Assembly (NCBI GenBank): GCA_002498285.1
Contig: DAGU01000041.1
Span: forward strand, 41,350 to 51,710
Source of the DNA: Methanomassiliicoccus sp. UBA386
GTDB lineage: Archaea; Thermoplasmatota; Thermoplasmata; Methanomassiliicoccales; Methanomassiliicoccaceae
Direction: 5' to 3'
Length of the DNA: 10,361 nucleotides
The notes beneath the pieces are model-generated. The model made no database searches, was not told where the DNA came from, and was given only the letters and a program-made list of their open reading frames with translations. Of the stretch, positions 1 through 6,593 are shown one piece after another. A program made the translations under genes and the position numbers. The stretch's first letter is position 1. Each line of letters starts with the position of its first letter.

Positions 1-552
1 GCCATCATCGCGGCCATGCTCGACGCGCTGGGCGTGGAGTACGATGAACTGGAGGCGGTCCGCTTGGGCGCGAGGGCGGCCATCAGGGCGGGGGTCTCGC
101 TCACCGGCGCTTTCGACGACGCCTGCGCCGCCATGTTCGGAGGCGTCTTTCTGACGGATAATTCGAACGACAGCGTCCTTGCCCGCGACGTCATGCAGGA
201 TCTCGCGATCTTCATTCACGTGCCGGAACGCCAGATCCGGAAGTCGTCCCTGCCCACTGAGCGCATCGCGGCCGTCCGCGGCATCGTCGAGGTCGCGTTC
301 CGGCTGGCGGAGGAGGGCGATTACCTCAGGGCGCTCACGCTCAACGGCATGTGCTACTCGGCCGCGCTGGGCCTCGATGCGGACATCGCCGTCAGAGCGT
401 TGCAGAACGGCGCGCTGGCCGCCGGGCTTACGGGAAGCGGACCGGCCACCGTCATGCTGGTAGAACGTTCGCTGGCGACCGGTTTCCAGCGCGAGATGGA
501 AGAGTACACGCTCATGAGGGCGAACGTTCATAACGGCAGGTCGATAGCATGA
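1..552 (+). CDS. aroK: Archaeal shikimate kinase (GHMP family), C-terminal part
   Basis: Phosphorylates shikimate to shikimate 3-phosphate with ATP in the cytosol, the step before EPSP synthase, which is the next gene. The reading frame is open to the left edge, so the N-terminus, including the glycine/serine-rich GHMP ATP-binding loop, lies outside; 183 residues are visible of a family length near 280. Two blocks match my memory of the Methanocaldococcus enzyme: LTGAFDDACAAMFGG followed by a TDN, and the C-terminal glycine-rich AGLTGSGPATVML loop. This is the archaeal GHMP-type kinase, unrelated to the bacterial P-loop AroK. Its TGA overlaps the ATG of aroA (ATGA), indicating translational coupling. 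A homoserine or mevalonate-type kinase is the alternative, but the motif match and aro context make shikimate kinase much more likely. Confidence 0.9.
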   Translation, partial: AIIAAMLDALGVEYDELEAVRLGARAAIRAGVSLTGAFDDACAAMFGGVFLTDNSNDSVLARDVMQDLAIFIHVPERQIRKSSLPTERIAAVRGIVEVAFRLAEEGDYLRALTLNGMCYSAALGLDADIAVRALQNGALAAGLTGSGPATVMLVERSLATGFQREMEEYTLMRANVHNGRSIA

Positions 553-1817
553 AGCTCGAGATATCACGTTCCACCGTAAAGGGCGTCGTGGAGGCGCCGC
601 CCTCCAAGTCCTATACCCACCGAGCGATCATACTGGCCGGGCTGGCCAGGGGGGAGAGCGCCATCCGAAGACCGCTGCTGAGCGAGGACACCATGGCCAC
701 GCTGAGGGGCATGGAGCAGTTCGGGACCATGGCGAGACGCGACGGCCCGGACCTCATCGTGCGCGGCGGAAGCCTGCGAGCGCCTGCGGGCGAGATCGAC
801 TGCGGGAACTCCGGCACCACGCTCAGGCTGCTGACCGGCATAGCGTCGCTGCTGTCGTCGACCGTGACCCTTACGGGCGACGCGTCGTTGCAACAGAGGC
901 CCATGAGGCCGCTGCTGAACGCGCTCGGCGAGATGGGCGTCTCGGCCGCGTCGGCCCGCAACGACGGAACGGCGCCGCTCATCATCCGCGGCCCCAACAA
1001 AGGGCGGTGGACGCACGTCAAGGGCGATATTAGCTCGCAGTTCATCTCATCGCTGCTGATCAGCTCCGCGCTGAAGGAGCTGGACACCGAGATCATGCTG
1101 ACCTCCCCGCTGCGCTCCCGGCCTTACGTGGACATCACTATGGACATGATGGCGCTCTTCGGCGCCCGGTCCTGGGAGACCAAGAACGGCTTCTACGTGC
1201 CGGGCAGCCAGACGTACCGTCCGCGCCCCATGACGATACCGGGCGACTACTCATCGGCCGCCTATCCGCTAGCGGCCGGCGCCCTGACCGGCAAGGTGAC
1301 CGTGAAAGGCCTGGGGACCGACGACCGCCAGGGCGACCGCAGGGTGGTCGACATCCTGGCCGCGTTCGGCGCCCGGATGAAGCGGGACGGCGACCGCGTC
1401 ACGGCCGAGGCGGGAGACCTGACGGCGAACGACGTCGACCTGGGAGACAACCCAGACCTGTTCCCCATATTAGCGGTGGTGGCGACCCAGGCCAAGGGCG
1501 TGAGCAGGCTGCACGGCGCCGGCCATCTGAAGCACAAGGAGAGCGACCGCATACGCGCCACGGTGGCCTTCCTGAAGTCCATGGGCGCCGATATCGAAGA
1601 GAAGGAGGACGGCTGCGAGGTGCGGGGCCCCACGACCCTCAAGGGAAGGAGCGTGGACACCATGGGGGACCACCGCATCATGATGGCCGAGGCGGTGGCA
1701 GCGCTGGTGGCCGATGGAATGACCACCATCAGCGAATCGTCGAGCCCGGCCATATCGTACCCGTCCTTCGTGAACGACCTGCGCCGACTGGGCGCCAGCA
1801 TCGGAGGCAAGGGATGA
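549..1817 (+). CDS. aroA: 3-phosphoshikimate 1-carboxyvinyltransferase (EPSP synthase)
   Basis: Transfers the enolpyruvyl group of PEP to shikimate 3-phosphate, giving EPSP, the substrate of the next gene. It is full length at 422 residues. The family motifs appear in order: PPSKSYTHR near residues 17-25 (Lys20, Ser21 and Arg25 bind substrate), NSGTT at 87-91 (PEP loop), GDISSQF at 159-165, RPYVDITM around 191-198, an NPDLFP block with the likely catalytic Asp303, KESDRI at 330-335 with the catalytic Glu331, and GDHRIMM at 373-379. The ATG at 549 overlaps the upstream stop and puts the PSKS motif at the usual distance from the N-terminus. The stop in turn overlaps the ATG of aroC. No key residue is missing. 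Confidence 0.97.
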   Translation: MKLEISRSTVKGVVEAPPSKSYTHRAIILAGLARGESAIRRPLLSEDTMATLRGMEQFGTMARRDGPDLIVRGGSLRAPAGEIDCGNSGTTLRLLTGIASLLSSTVTLTGDASLQQRPMRPLLNALGEMGVSAASARNDGTAPLIIRGPNKGRWTHVKGDISSQFISSLLISSALKELDTEIMLTSPLRSRPYVDITMDMMALFGARSWETKNGFYVPGSQTYRPRPMTIPGDYSSAAYPLAAGALTGKVTVKGLGTDDRQGDRRVVDILAAFGARMKRDGDRVTAEAGDLTANDVDLGDNPDLFPILAVVATQAKGVSRLHGAGHLKHKESDRIRATVAFLKSMGADIEEKEDGCEVRGPTTLKGRSVDTMGDHRIMMAEAVAALVADGMTTISESSSPAISYPSFVNDLRRLGASIGGKG

Positions 1818-2902
1818 ACACCATCGGAACGCTGCTACGCCTGACATTGTTCGGCTCGAGCCACGGCCCCGGCGTGGGATGCGTCCTGGACGGCGTGCCG
1901 GCGGGACTGGAGATCGACGAGGACGACATCCAGCGGGAGGTGGACCTCAGACGTCCGGCCATGTCCATAGGGACGCCGAGGGCGGAGGCCGACCAGGTCA
2001 AGGTGTTGGCTGGGGTGCGGGACGGGTTCACGACCGGCGCCCCGGTCGTCGTCTTCATCGAGAACCGGGACACCGATAGCTCGAAGTACGAGCGTTTCCG
2101 CACCGTCCCCAGGCCGGGCCATGCCGACCTGACCGCCCTCAACAGGTACGGCGAAACGGTCGATCTTCGCGGCGGGGGGCAGTTCTCCGGCCGAATGACC
2201 GCCCCCGTGGTGGCCGCGGGGGCCATCGCCAAGGTCATGCTTTCGACCATCGGCGTGCAGATCGCCGCCTACACCCAGAGGCTGGGCCGCCTGGTCGACG
2301 AGGAGGAGCGGTACCTCAAGGAGGTCCGAAGGGCCTCGAGGGAGAACCCCGTGCGGGCGGCCGATCCCGGCCTGGCGCTGGAGATGGTCAACGAGATCAT
2401 GGCCGCCAAGGAGGAGGGCGACAGCGTGGGCGGGGCGATACGGTGCCTGGCGGTCGGCCTGCCGATGGGCGTGGGAGAGCCGTTCTTCGATTCCCTGGAA
2501 GGCGAGCTGGCCAAGATGCTGTTCTCCATCCCCGGAGTCAAGGGGGTGGAGTTCGGCTCCGGCTTCAGGAGCGCGGAGATGCGCGGCTCCGAGCATAACG
2601 ATCAGTTCATCGTCGAGGACGGGGAGGTTCGAACCATCACCAACCATGCCGGCGGCATCCTGGGAGGGCTGTCGAACGGCATGCCGATCGACCTCAGGGT
2701 CGCCATCAAGCCCACCGCGTCCATATCCCGTGAGCAGAAGAGCGTCGACCTCGAGCGGATGGAGGACACCACCATCAAGGTCGAGGGGAGGCATGATCCC
2801 TGCATCGTACCGCGTGCCGTTATAGTGGTAGAGGCGGCCACCGCCCTGGTGCTGGCCGACATGTGTCTGAGAGGTGATTTCATTGCGCGAGAGCATCGAT
2901 GA
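1814..2902 (+). CDS. aroC: Chorismate synthase
   Basis: Removes phosphate from EPSP in a reduced-FMN-dependent anti-1,4-elimination to give chorismate. It is 362 residues, a normal length. Recognisable blocks are the N-terminal FGSSHG (13-18, with His17), RRP at 46-48, RPGHADLT with His103, RGGGQFSGR (119-127), EGDSVGG, the SIPGVKGVEFGSGF block (238-251), NHAGGILGG (277-285) and GRHDPC (325-330). The active-site histidines are present. Two motifs deviate from the common bacterial form: GESHG is GSSHG, and RGGGRSSAR is RGGGQFSGR. A GGAGG ribosome site at 1803-1807 precedes the ATG, which overlaps the aroA stop. The C-terminal 20 bases overlap tyrA. Synthase identity is secure; the meaning of the deviations is not. 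Confidence 0.96.
   Translation: MNTIGTLLRLTLFGSSHGPGVGCVLDGVPAGLEIDEDDIQREVDLRRPAMSIGTPRAEADQVKVLAGVRDGFTTGAPVVVFIENRDTDSSKYERFRTVPRPGHADLTALNRYGETVDLRGGGQFSGRMTAPVVAAGAIAKVMLSTIGVQIAAYTQRLGRLVDEEERYLKEVRRASRENPVRAADPGLALEMVNEIMAAKEEGDSVGGAIRCLAVGLPMGVGEPFFDSLEGELAKMLFSIPGVKGVEFGSGFRSAEMRGSEHNDQFIVEDGEVRTITNHAGGILGGLSNGMPIDLRVAIKPTASISREQKSVDLERMEDTTIKVEGRHDPCIVPRAVIVVEAATALVLADMCLRGDFIAREHR
2871..2877 (+). promoter_or_regulatory. Ribosome binding site that fixes the tyrA start
   Basis: GAGGTGA lies inside the end of aroC, five bases before a TTG at 2883. It complements the 3' end of archaeal 16S rRNA well. A GTG at 2874 in the same frame would allow a three-codon-longer protein, but that GTG lies within the ribosome site itself, so TTG at 2883 is the better start. 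The same arrangement recurs before the DUF39 gene. Confidence 0.7.
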
Positions 2903-3956
2903 CGTACGGAAGAGGATAGAGAAGATAGACTACGAGATCCTCCGCATGATGGCCAATCGAACCGCCGCGGCGGTGGAGATGGGCAAGATGAAGGCCAGCG
3001 AGTCGATCCCCCTGAGGGCCCCGGCCGTCGAAGAGCGGGTGGTGGAGCGCTACATCAGCCAGGCCAGAGAGTTCGGCATGTCGGCCTCCTCGGCCAGCCA
3101 GATCGCCAGGCTGCTCATTCGCGAGTCGATCGAACAGCAGGGGCATATACCCAGGCCGTCCCTGACGAAGAGGATGCTGATAATCGGCGGCACCGGGAAG
3201 ATGGGGCGATGGCTTTCCGACCTGTTCGAGGCCCGCGGCCACCGCATACGGGTGCACGACATCGTCGACAGCGACAAGTTCCCCATGGAGAGGGACCTGG
3301 AGCGCGGGGTCCGGGACGCCGAGGTGGTCATCATCGCCACCCCGATATCGGTGACGCGGGAGATGCTGGAGAAGGTGGTCGAGCTGAGGCCCGAGGCCCT
3401 GGTGTTCGACATCGCGTCGATCAAGAGCCCGTTCCAGGATGTGCTGCGAAAGGGGGCGGCGGACGGCCTGAGCATATGCTCCCTGCACCCCATGTTCGGG
3501 CCGGAGACGTACAGCATCATCGACCGCAACGTGGTGGTGTGCAACTGCGGCTCCACCGATGCGGTCGACCGGGCCCGGGAGCTTTTCGACGGCGCCAACC
3601 TCATGGAGATGGACGTCGAGGAGCATGACCCCATCATGGCGTACGTGCTCGGCCTCGGCCATGCTACCAATATCGCGTTCTTCGAGAGCCTTCGCGCCAG
3701 CGGGAGGTCGTTCGAGGAGCTGTCGCAGGCGGCGTCCACCACCTTCCAGAGGCAGGTGGAGACCGCCCGGGACGTAGCGTCGGAGAACGCCTCGCTATAC
3801 TATGAGATACAGAAGATGAACCCCTACAACGCCGAGGCGCTGGCGTTCCTGCAGAGGGCGCTGGAGGATGTCCGTTCGGCCGCCGAGAGGGCGGACCGCG
3901 GGGCGTTCGAGCGCATGATGGGGGAAGGAAGAGAATATTTCGGAGGCAGTCAATGA
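2883..3956 (+). CDS. tyrA: Chorismate mutase-prephenate dehydrogenase fusion (T-protein type)
   Basis: A bifunctional enzyme taking chorismate to prephenate and then oxidatively decarboxylating it toward hydroxyphenylpyruvate for tyrosine. With the TTG start it has 357 residues. Residues 1-90 are an all-helical AroQ chorismate mutase domain with Arg9, Arg26, Lys37, Glu50, Ser82 and Gln86 at the positions of the E. coli P-protein active-site residues; the usual second-half arginine of the xRE motif is Val49. Residues 97 onward form an NAD(P)-binding Rossmann domain (GGTGKMG, 102-108), with ATP-ISVT near 152-158, LHPMFGP (201-207, catalytic His202) and a VEEHDPIMAY block. Domain order matches the E. 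coli T-protein. Cofactor choice and prephenate versus arogenate cannot be decided. It overlaps aroC by 20 bases and asd by ATGA. Confidence 0.93.
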   Translation: MRESIDDVRKRIEKIDYEILRMMANRTAAAVEMGKMKASESIPLRAPAVEERVVERYISQAREFGMSASSASQIARLLIRESIEQQGHIPRPSLTKRMLIIGGTGKMGRWLSDLFEARGHRIRVHDIVDSDKFPMERDLERGVRDAEVVIIATPISVTREMLEKVVELRPEALVFDIASIKSPFQDVLRKGAADGLSICSLHPMFGPETYSIIDRNVVVCNCGSTDAVDRARELFDGANLMEMDVEEHDPIMAYVLGLGHATNIAFFESLRASGRSFEELSQAASTTFQRQVETARDVASENASLYYEIQKMNPYNAEALAFLQRALEDVRSAAERADRGAFERMMGEGREYFGGSQ

Positions 3957-5014
3957 ATAAGATCAAGGTAGCGGTCCTCGGCGCCACCGGCATGATAGGC
4001 CAGAGGTTCGTTCAGTTGCTGGAGGACCATCCATACTTCGAGATTTCGGGAATGTATGCATCGGAGCGCTCCGACGGGAAGAGGCTGGGGGAGACGCTCA
4101 AGATCAGGGACCATGAGTTCCTGGATGAAAGTCTGGAGAGCAGGATCTCGGCCATCGACGTCAAGGAGATCGCCCGCACCTCGCGGGTGGCGTTCTCCGG
4201 CCTGCCGTCCGACATCGCTGGAGGCATCGAGTCCGAGCTCGCGGCCGCCGGCGTGGCGGTGTTCTCCAACGCCGCCAACCATCGCATGAGGGACGATGTC
4301 CCGCTGCTCATACCCGAGTGCAACGCCGCCCATCTCGACATGGTCAGGGAGCAGGGCAGTTTCGCCAACGGCGGCTTCATCGTCACCAATGCCAACTGCT
4401 CCACCACCGGCATCGCCCTGCCCCTCAAGGTGCTGGACGACGCTTTCGGCCTGGAAATGGCGATCGCCTCCACCTATCAGGCCATATCGGGTGCCGGGTA
4501 CCCTGGGGTTCCGTCGCTGGACATCCTCGGGAACGTGATCCCTTACATCAGGAACGAGGAGGAGAAGATGGAGATCGAGCTGGCCAAGATCCTTGGCTCG
4601 GTCGAAGGGGACCGCTTCGTGCCGTCCGGAGTGCAGGTCATGGTGAACTGCGCCCGCGTTCCCGTGGTGGACGGGCACCTGGAGTCGCTCGTGCTGAGGG
4701 CCGGGAAGGACGCCTCGGTCGAGGAGATCGTGAAGGCGCTGGAGGAATTCCGCGCCGAGCCGCAGGAGCTGCAGCTGCCGTCGGCGCCCCTGCGCCCGAT
4801 CATCGTCAGGCGTGAGGCGGACAGACCGCAGCCGGCCCTCGATGCCTTCGCCGGGGAGCCTGCAAGGGCAAGGGGGATGAGCGCGGTCGCAGGACGCATA
4901 CGTAAGAAAGAAAATTACATCAAGATGTTCGTACTGTCCCACAACACCCTCAGGGGAGGGGCGGGGGGCTCGGTGCTGAACGCCGAGCTTGCCGTGTCCC
5001 GCAGATTACTGTAG
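3953..5014 (+). CDS. asd: Aspartate-semialdehyde dehydrogenase
   Basis: Reduces aspartyl phosphate to L-aspartate 4-semialdehyde with NADPH, the branch metabolite for threonine, lysine and methionine and, in many archaea, for dehydroquinate. The 353 residues show the N-terminal nucleotide loop GATGMIG (10-16), the catalytic Cys149 in NANCSTT (146-152), an STYQAISGAGYPG segment (173-185), the active-site His242 in RVPVVDGH, and RPQP (291-294). This is the archaeal/fungal branch rather than the enterobacterial one. A GGAGG at 3942-3946 precedes the ATG, which overlaps the tyrA stop. It ends in TAG, the only amber stop in the window, and that TAG runs directly into the ribosome site of the next gene. 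That gene consumes its product, which strongly ties asd to homocysteine synthesis here. Confidence 0.96.
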   Translation: MNKIKVAVLGATGMIGQRFVQLLEDHPYFEISGMYASERSDGKRLGETLKIRDHEFLDESLESRISAIDVKEIARTSRVAFSGLPSDIAGGIESELAAAGVAVFSNAANHRMRDDVPLLIPECNAAHLDMVREQGSFANGGFIVTNANCSTTGIALPLKVLDDAFGLEMAIASTYQAISGAGYPGVPSLDILGNVIPYIRNEEEKMEIELAKILGSVEGDRFVPSGVQVMVNCARVPVVDGHLESLVLRAGKDASVEEIVKALEEFRAEPQELQLPSAPLRPIIVRREADRPQPALDAFAGEPARARGMSAVAGRIRKKENYIKMFVLSHNTLRGGAGGSVLNAELAVSRRLL

Positions 5015-5018
5015 GTGA
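5014..5018 (+). promoter_or_regulatory. Ribosome binding site for the DUF39 TTG start
   Basis: GGTGA shares its first G with the TAG stop of asd and sits four bases before the TTG at 5023. No ATG or GTG is better placed, so this site decides the start. Ribosomes ending asd stop on top of it, which suggests coupled translation of the two enzymes. Confidence 0.7.
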
Positions 5019-5022
5019 GACA

Positions 5023-6189
5023 TTGAAGCGCACGTTCGAAGAGATCAACGCCAAGATCCAGCATGGCGACGCCGTCGTGATGACGGCCGAGGAGGCCATC
5101 AAGCTGGCGGAGAGCAAGGGCATCGAGAAGGCGGCCAAAGAAGTGGACGTCGTCACCACTGGCACCTTCGGCGCCATGTGCTCGTCCGGGGCGTTCATCA
5201 ACTTCGGCCATTCGGAACCGCCGATCCGTATGAAGCGCGTGTGGCTGAACGACGTTCCGGCCTACACTGGCATAGCTGCGGTGGACGCCTACATCGGCGC
5301 CACCGAGGAGATGGAGGAGTACGGACATCCGTATGGCGGCGCCCACGTCATCGAGGACCTGGTGGCCGGCAAGGCCGTCCACCTGCGGGCCACGGCCCCG
5401 GGCACCGACTGCTATCCGAGGAAGGATATTGACACCTACATCTCGCTGCGCACGGTGAACCAGGCGTACATGTACAATCCGCGCAACGCCTACCAGAACT
5501 ACGGAGTGGCGACCAATTCCTCGGAACGGGCGCTGTTCACCTACATGGGGAAGCTGCTGCCCCATTATGGCAACATGACGTACAGCAGCGCCGGCCAGCT
5601 GTCCCCGCTGCTCAAGGACCCTCATCTGAGGACCATCGGCATCGGGACGCGCATCTTCCTGGGCGGCGGGGTCGGATACGTGGCGTGGGAGGGCACGCAG
5701 TACAAGACCACGCCCCGCGAGCTGAACGGCGCGCCGGTCGGCTCGGCCCGTTCGCTGGCGCTCATCGGCGACCTCCGCGGCATGAGCCCCGAGTTCGTGC
5801 AGGCGCTGTCGTTCACGGGATACGGCATCAGCCTGGGGGTCGGCATAGGCGTGCCGATACCGATCCTGGACGAGGACCTCATGCGCACCGCGGTGCTGCG
5901 GGACGATCAGATCTTCGCGCCGGTGCTTGACTATGCGATACAGTCCAGGGGCCGCAAGCCCATCGCCGAGGTGTCCTACGCCCAGCTGAGAAGCGGCTCG
6001 GTGGAGCTGTTCGGCAAGAAGGTCCAGACCTCCTCCCTTTCGTCCTACTACAAGGCCAGGATCATCGCCGGCCGCCTGAAGACCATGATCGAGGAGGAGG
6101 AGTTCACGCTCACAAAACCGGTGGACCAGCTTCCGCAAGAAAGAATGCTGCGCGCTCTCGACGTATGCTCCGAGGAGGATGTGCTGTAA
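5023..6189 (+). CDS. L-aspartate semialdehyde sulfurtransferase, DUF39 (homocysteine synthesis), no CBS domains
   Basis: DUF39/COG1900 homologue of Methanosarcina acetivorans MA1821 and Methanocaldococcus MJ0100. The family, with its ferredoxin partner, converts aspartate semialdehyde and sulfide to homocysteine, probably through an enzyme persulfide and a thioaldehyde. The protein has 388 residues from the TTG start. Recognisable segments are the N-terminal helix with MTAEEAIKLAE, TTGTFGAMCSSGAFINFG (45-62), a PYGGAHVIEDL block, TAPGTDCYPRKDI (124-136), a Gly-rich IFLGGGVGYVAWEGTQ (211-226) and RGMSPEFVQ (252-260). Only three cysteines occur: Cys53 and Cys130, matching conserved persulfide-type cysteines of the family, and Cys382 near the end. 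It ends about where the DUF39 domain ends, so the tandem CBS pair of MJ0100 (about 509 residues) is absent. Its TAA overlaps the ferredoxin ATG by one base. Confidence 0.93.
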   Translation: MKRTFEEINAKIQHGDAVVMTAEEAIKLAESKGIEKAAKEVDVVTTGTFGAMCSSGAFINFGHSEPPIRMKRVWLNDVPAYTGIAAVDAYIGATEEMEEYGHPYGGAHVIEDLVAGKAVHLRATAPGTDCYPRKDIDTYISLRTVNQAYMYNPRNAYQNYGVATNSSERALFTYMGKLLPHYGNMTYSSAGQLSPLLKDPHLRTIGIGTRIFLGGGVGYVAWEGTQYKTTPRELNGAPVGSARSLALIGDLRGMSPEFVQALSFTGYGISLGVGIGVPIPILDEDLMRTAVLRDDQIFAPVLDYAIQSRGRKPIAEVSYAQLRSGSVELFGKKVQTSSLSSYYKARIIAGRLKTMIEEEEFTLTKPVDQLPQERMLRALDVCSEEDVL

Positions 6190-6593
6190 TGTCAAAGAAG
6201 AAGATCAACCTGTACTTCCGTCCCGAGAAGGTCAACGAGGCCATCACCTACTACCTGGTGAAGGAATATGATCTCAAGTTCAACATCCTGCGCGCCGATG
6301 TCGAGGAGAAGGGCGGCCGCCTGCTGATCGAGGTCGAGGGGCAGCCGTCCCAGATCAGCAAGGGCATCGGCTACCTGCAGTCGGTGGGGGTTAGCGTCAA
6401 AGAGCTGAACGAGTACGTGGAGAAGGACGACTCGCGGTGCACCAACTGCGGGATGTGTGTCTCCATCTGCCCGGCCGCCGCCATCGAGATGGACCGCGAG
6501 ACCTGGGAGGTCAAGTTCGATCAGGGCAAGTGCATCGCCTGCGGACTGTGCGTGTCCTCCTGCCCCCCGCAAGCCATGAAGCTCAAGGTATGA
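6189..6593 (+). CDS. NIL-domain 2x[4Fe-4S] ferredoxin, partner of the DUF39 sulfurtransferase
   Basis: Homologue of MA1822, the iron-sulfur subunit needed with DUF39 for homocysteine formation; it presumably delivers the electrons that reduce the thioaldehyde or persulfide intermediate. The 134 residues have two parts. Residues 1-78 form a NIL domain (beta-alpha-beta ferredoxin-like fold, first known as the methionine-binding tail of MetN transporters). Residues 80-134 carry two complete cluster motifs: Cys84, 87, 90, 94 (CTNCGMCVSICP) and Cys115, 118, 121, 125 (CIACGLCVSSCP). The ATG at 6189 is preceded by GAGGAGGAT at 6172-6180 and overlaps the upstream TAA by one base. An upstream in-frame start at 6165 would add eight residues inside DUF39 and is less likely. 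The stop overlaps the next ATG. Confidence 0.94.
   Translation: MSKKKINLYFRPEKVNEAITYYLVKEYDLKFNILRADVEEKGGRLLIEVEGQPSQISKGIGYLQSVGVSVKELNEYVEKDDSRCTNCGMCVSICPAAAIEMDRETWEVKFDQGKCIACGLCVSSCPPQAMKLKV

Noticed and set aside
1835..2896. Minus-strand open frame of about 353 codons opposite aroC
   Set aside because: It mirrors aroC almost exactly and has low-complexity His/Gly/Leu-rich composition; high GC makes stop codons rare in this antisense frame.
4915..6195. Long open frame on the minus strand (426 codons) opposite the DUF39 gene
   Set aside because: It is antisense to a well-conserved gene, its translation is rich in His, Arg, Gly and Ala as expected for the reverse of GC-rich coding DNA, and no family motif is visible.
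6437..6589. Upstream extension of the COG2122 protein inside the ferredoxin gene
   Set aside because: The extension is the frame-shifted reading of the ferredoxin cysteine motifs; the family normally begins close to the ATG at 6590, which overlaps the ferredoxin stop.
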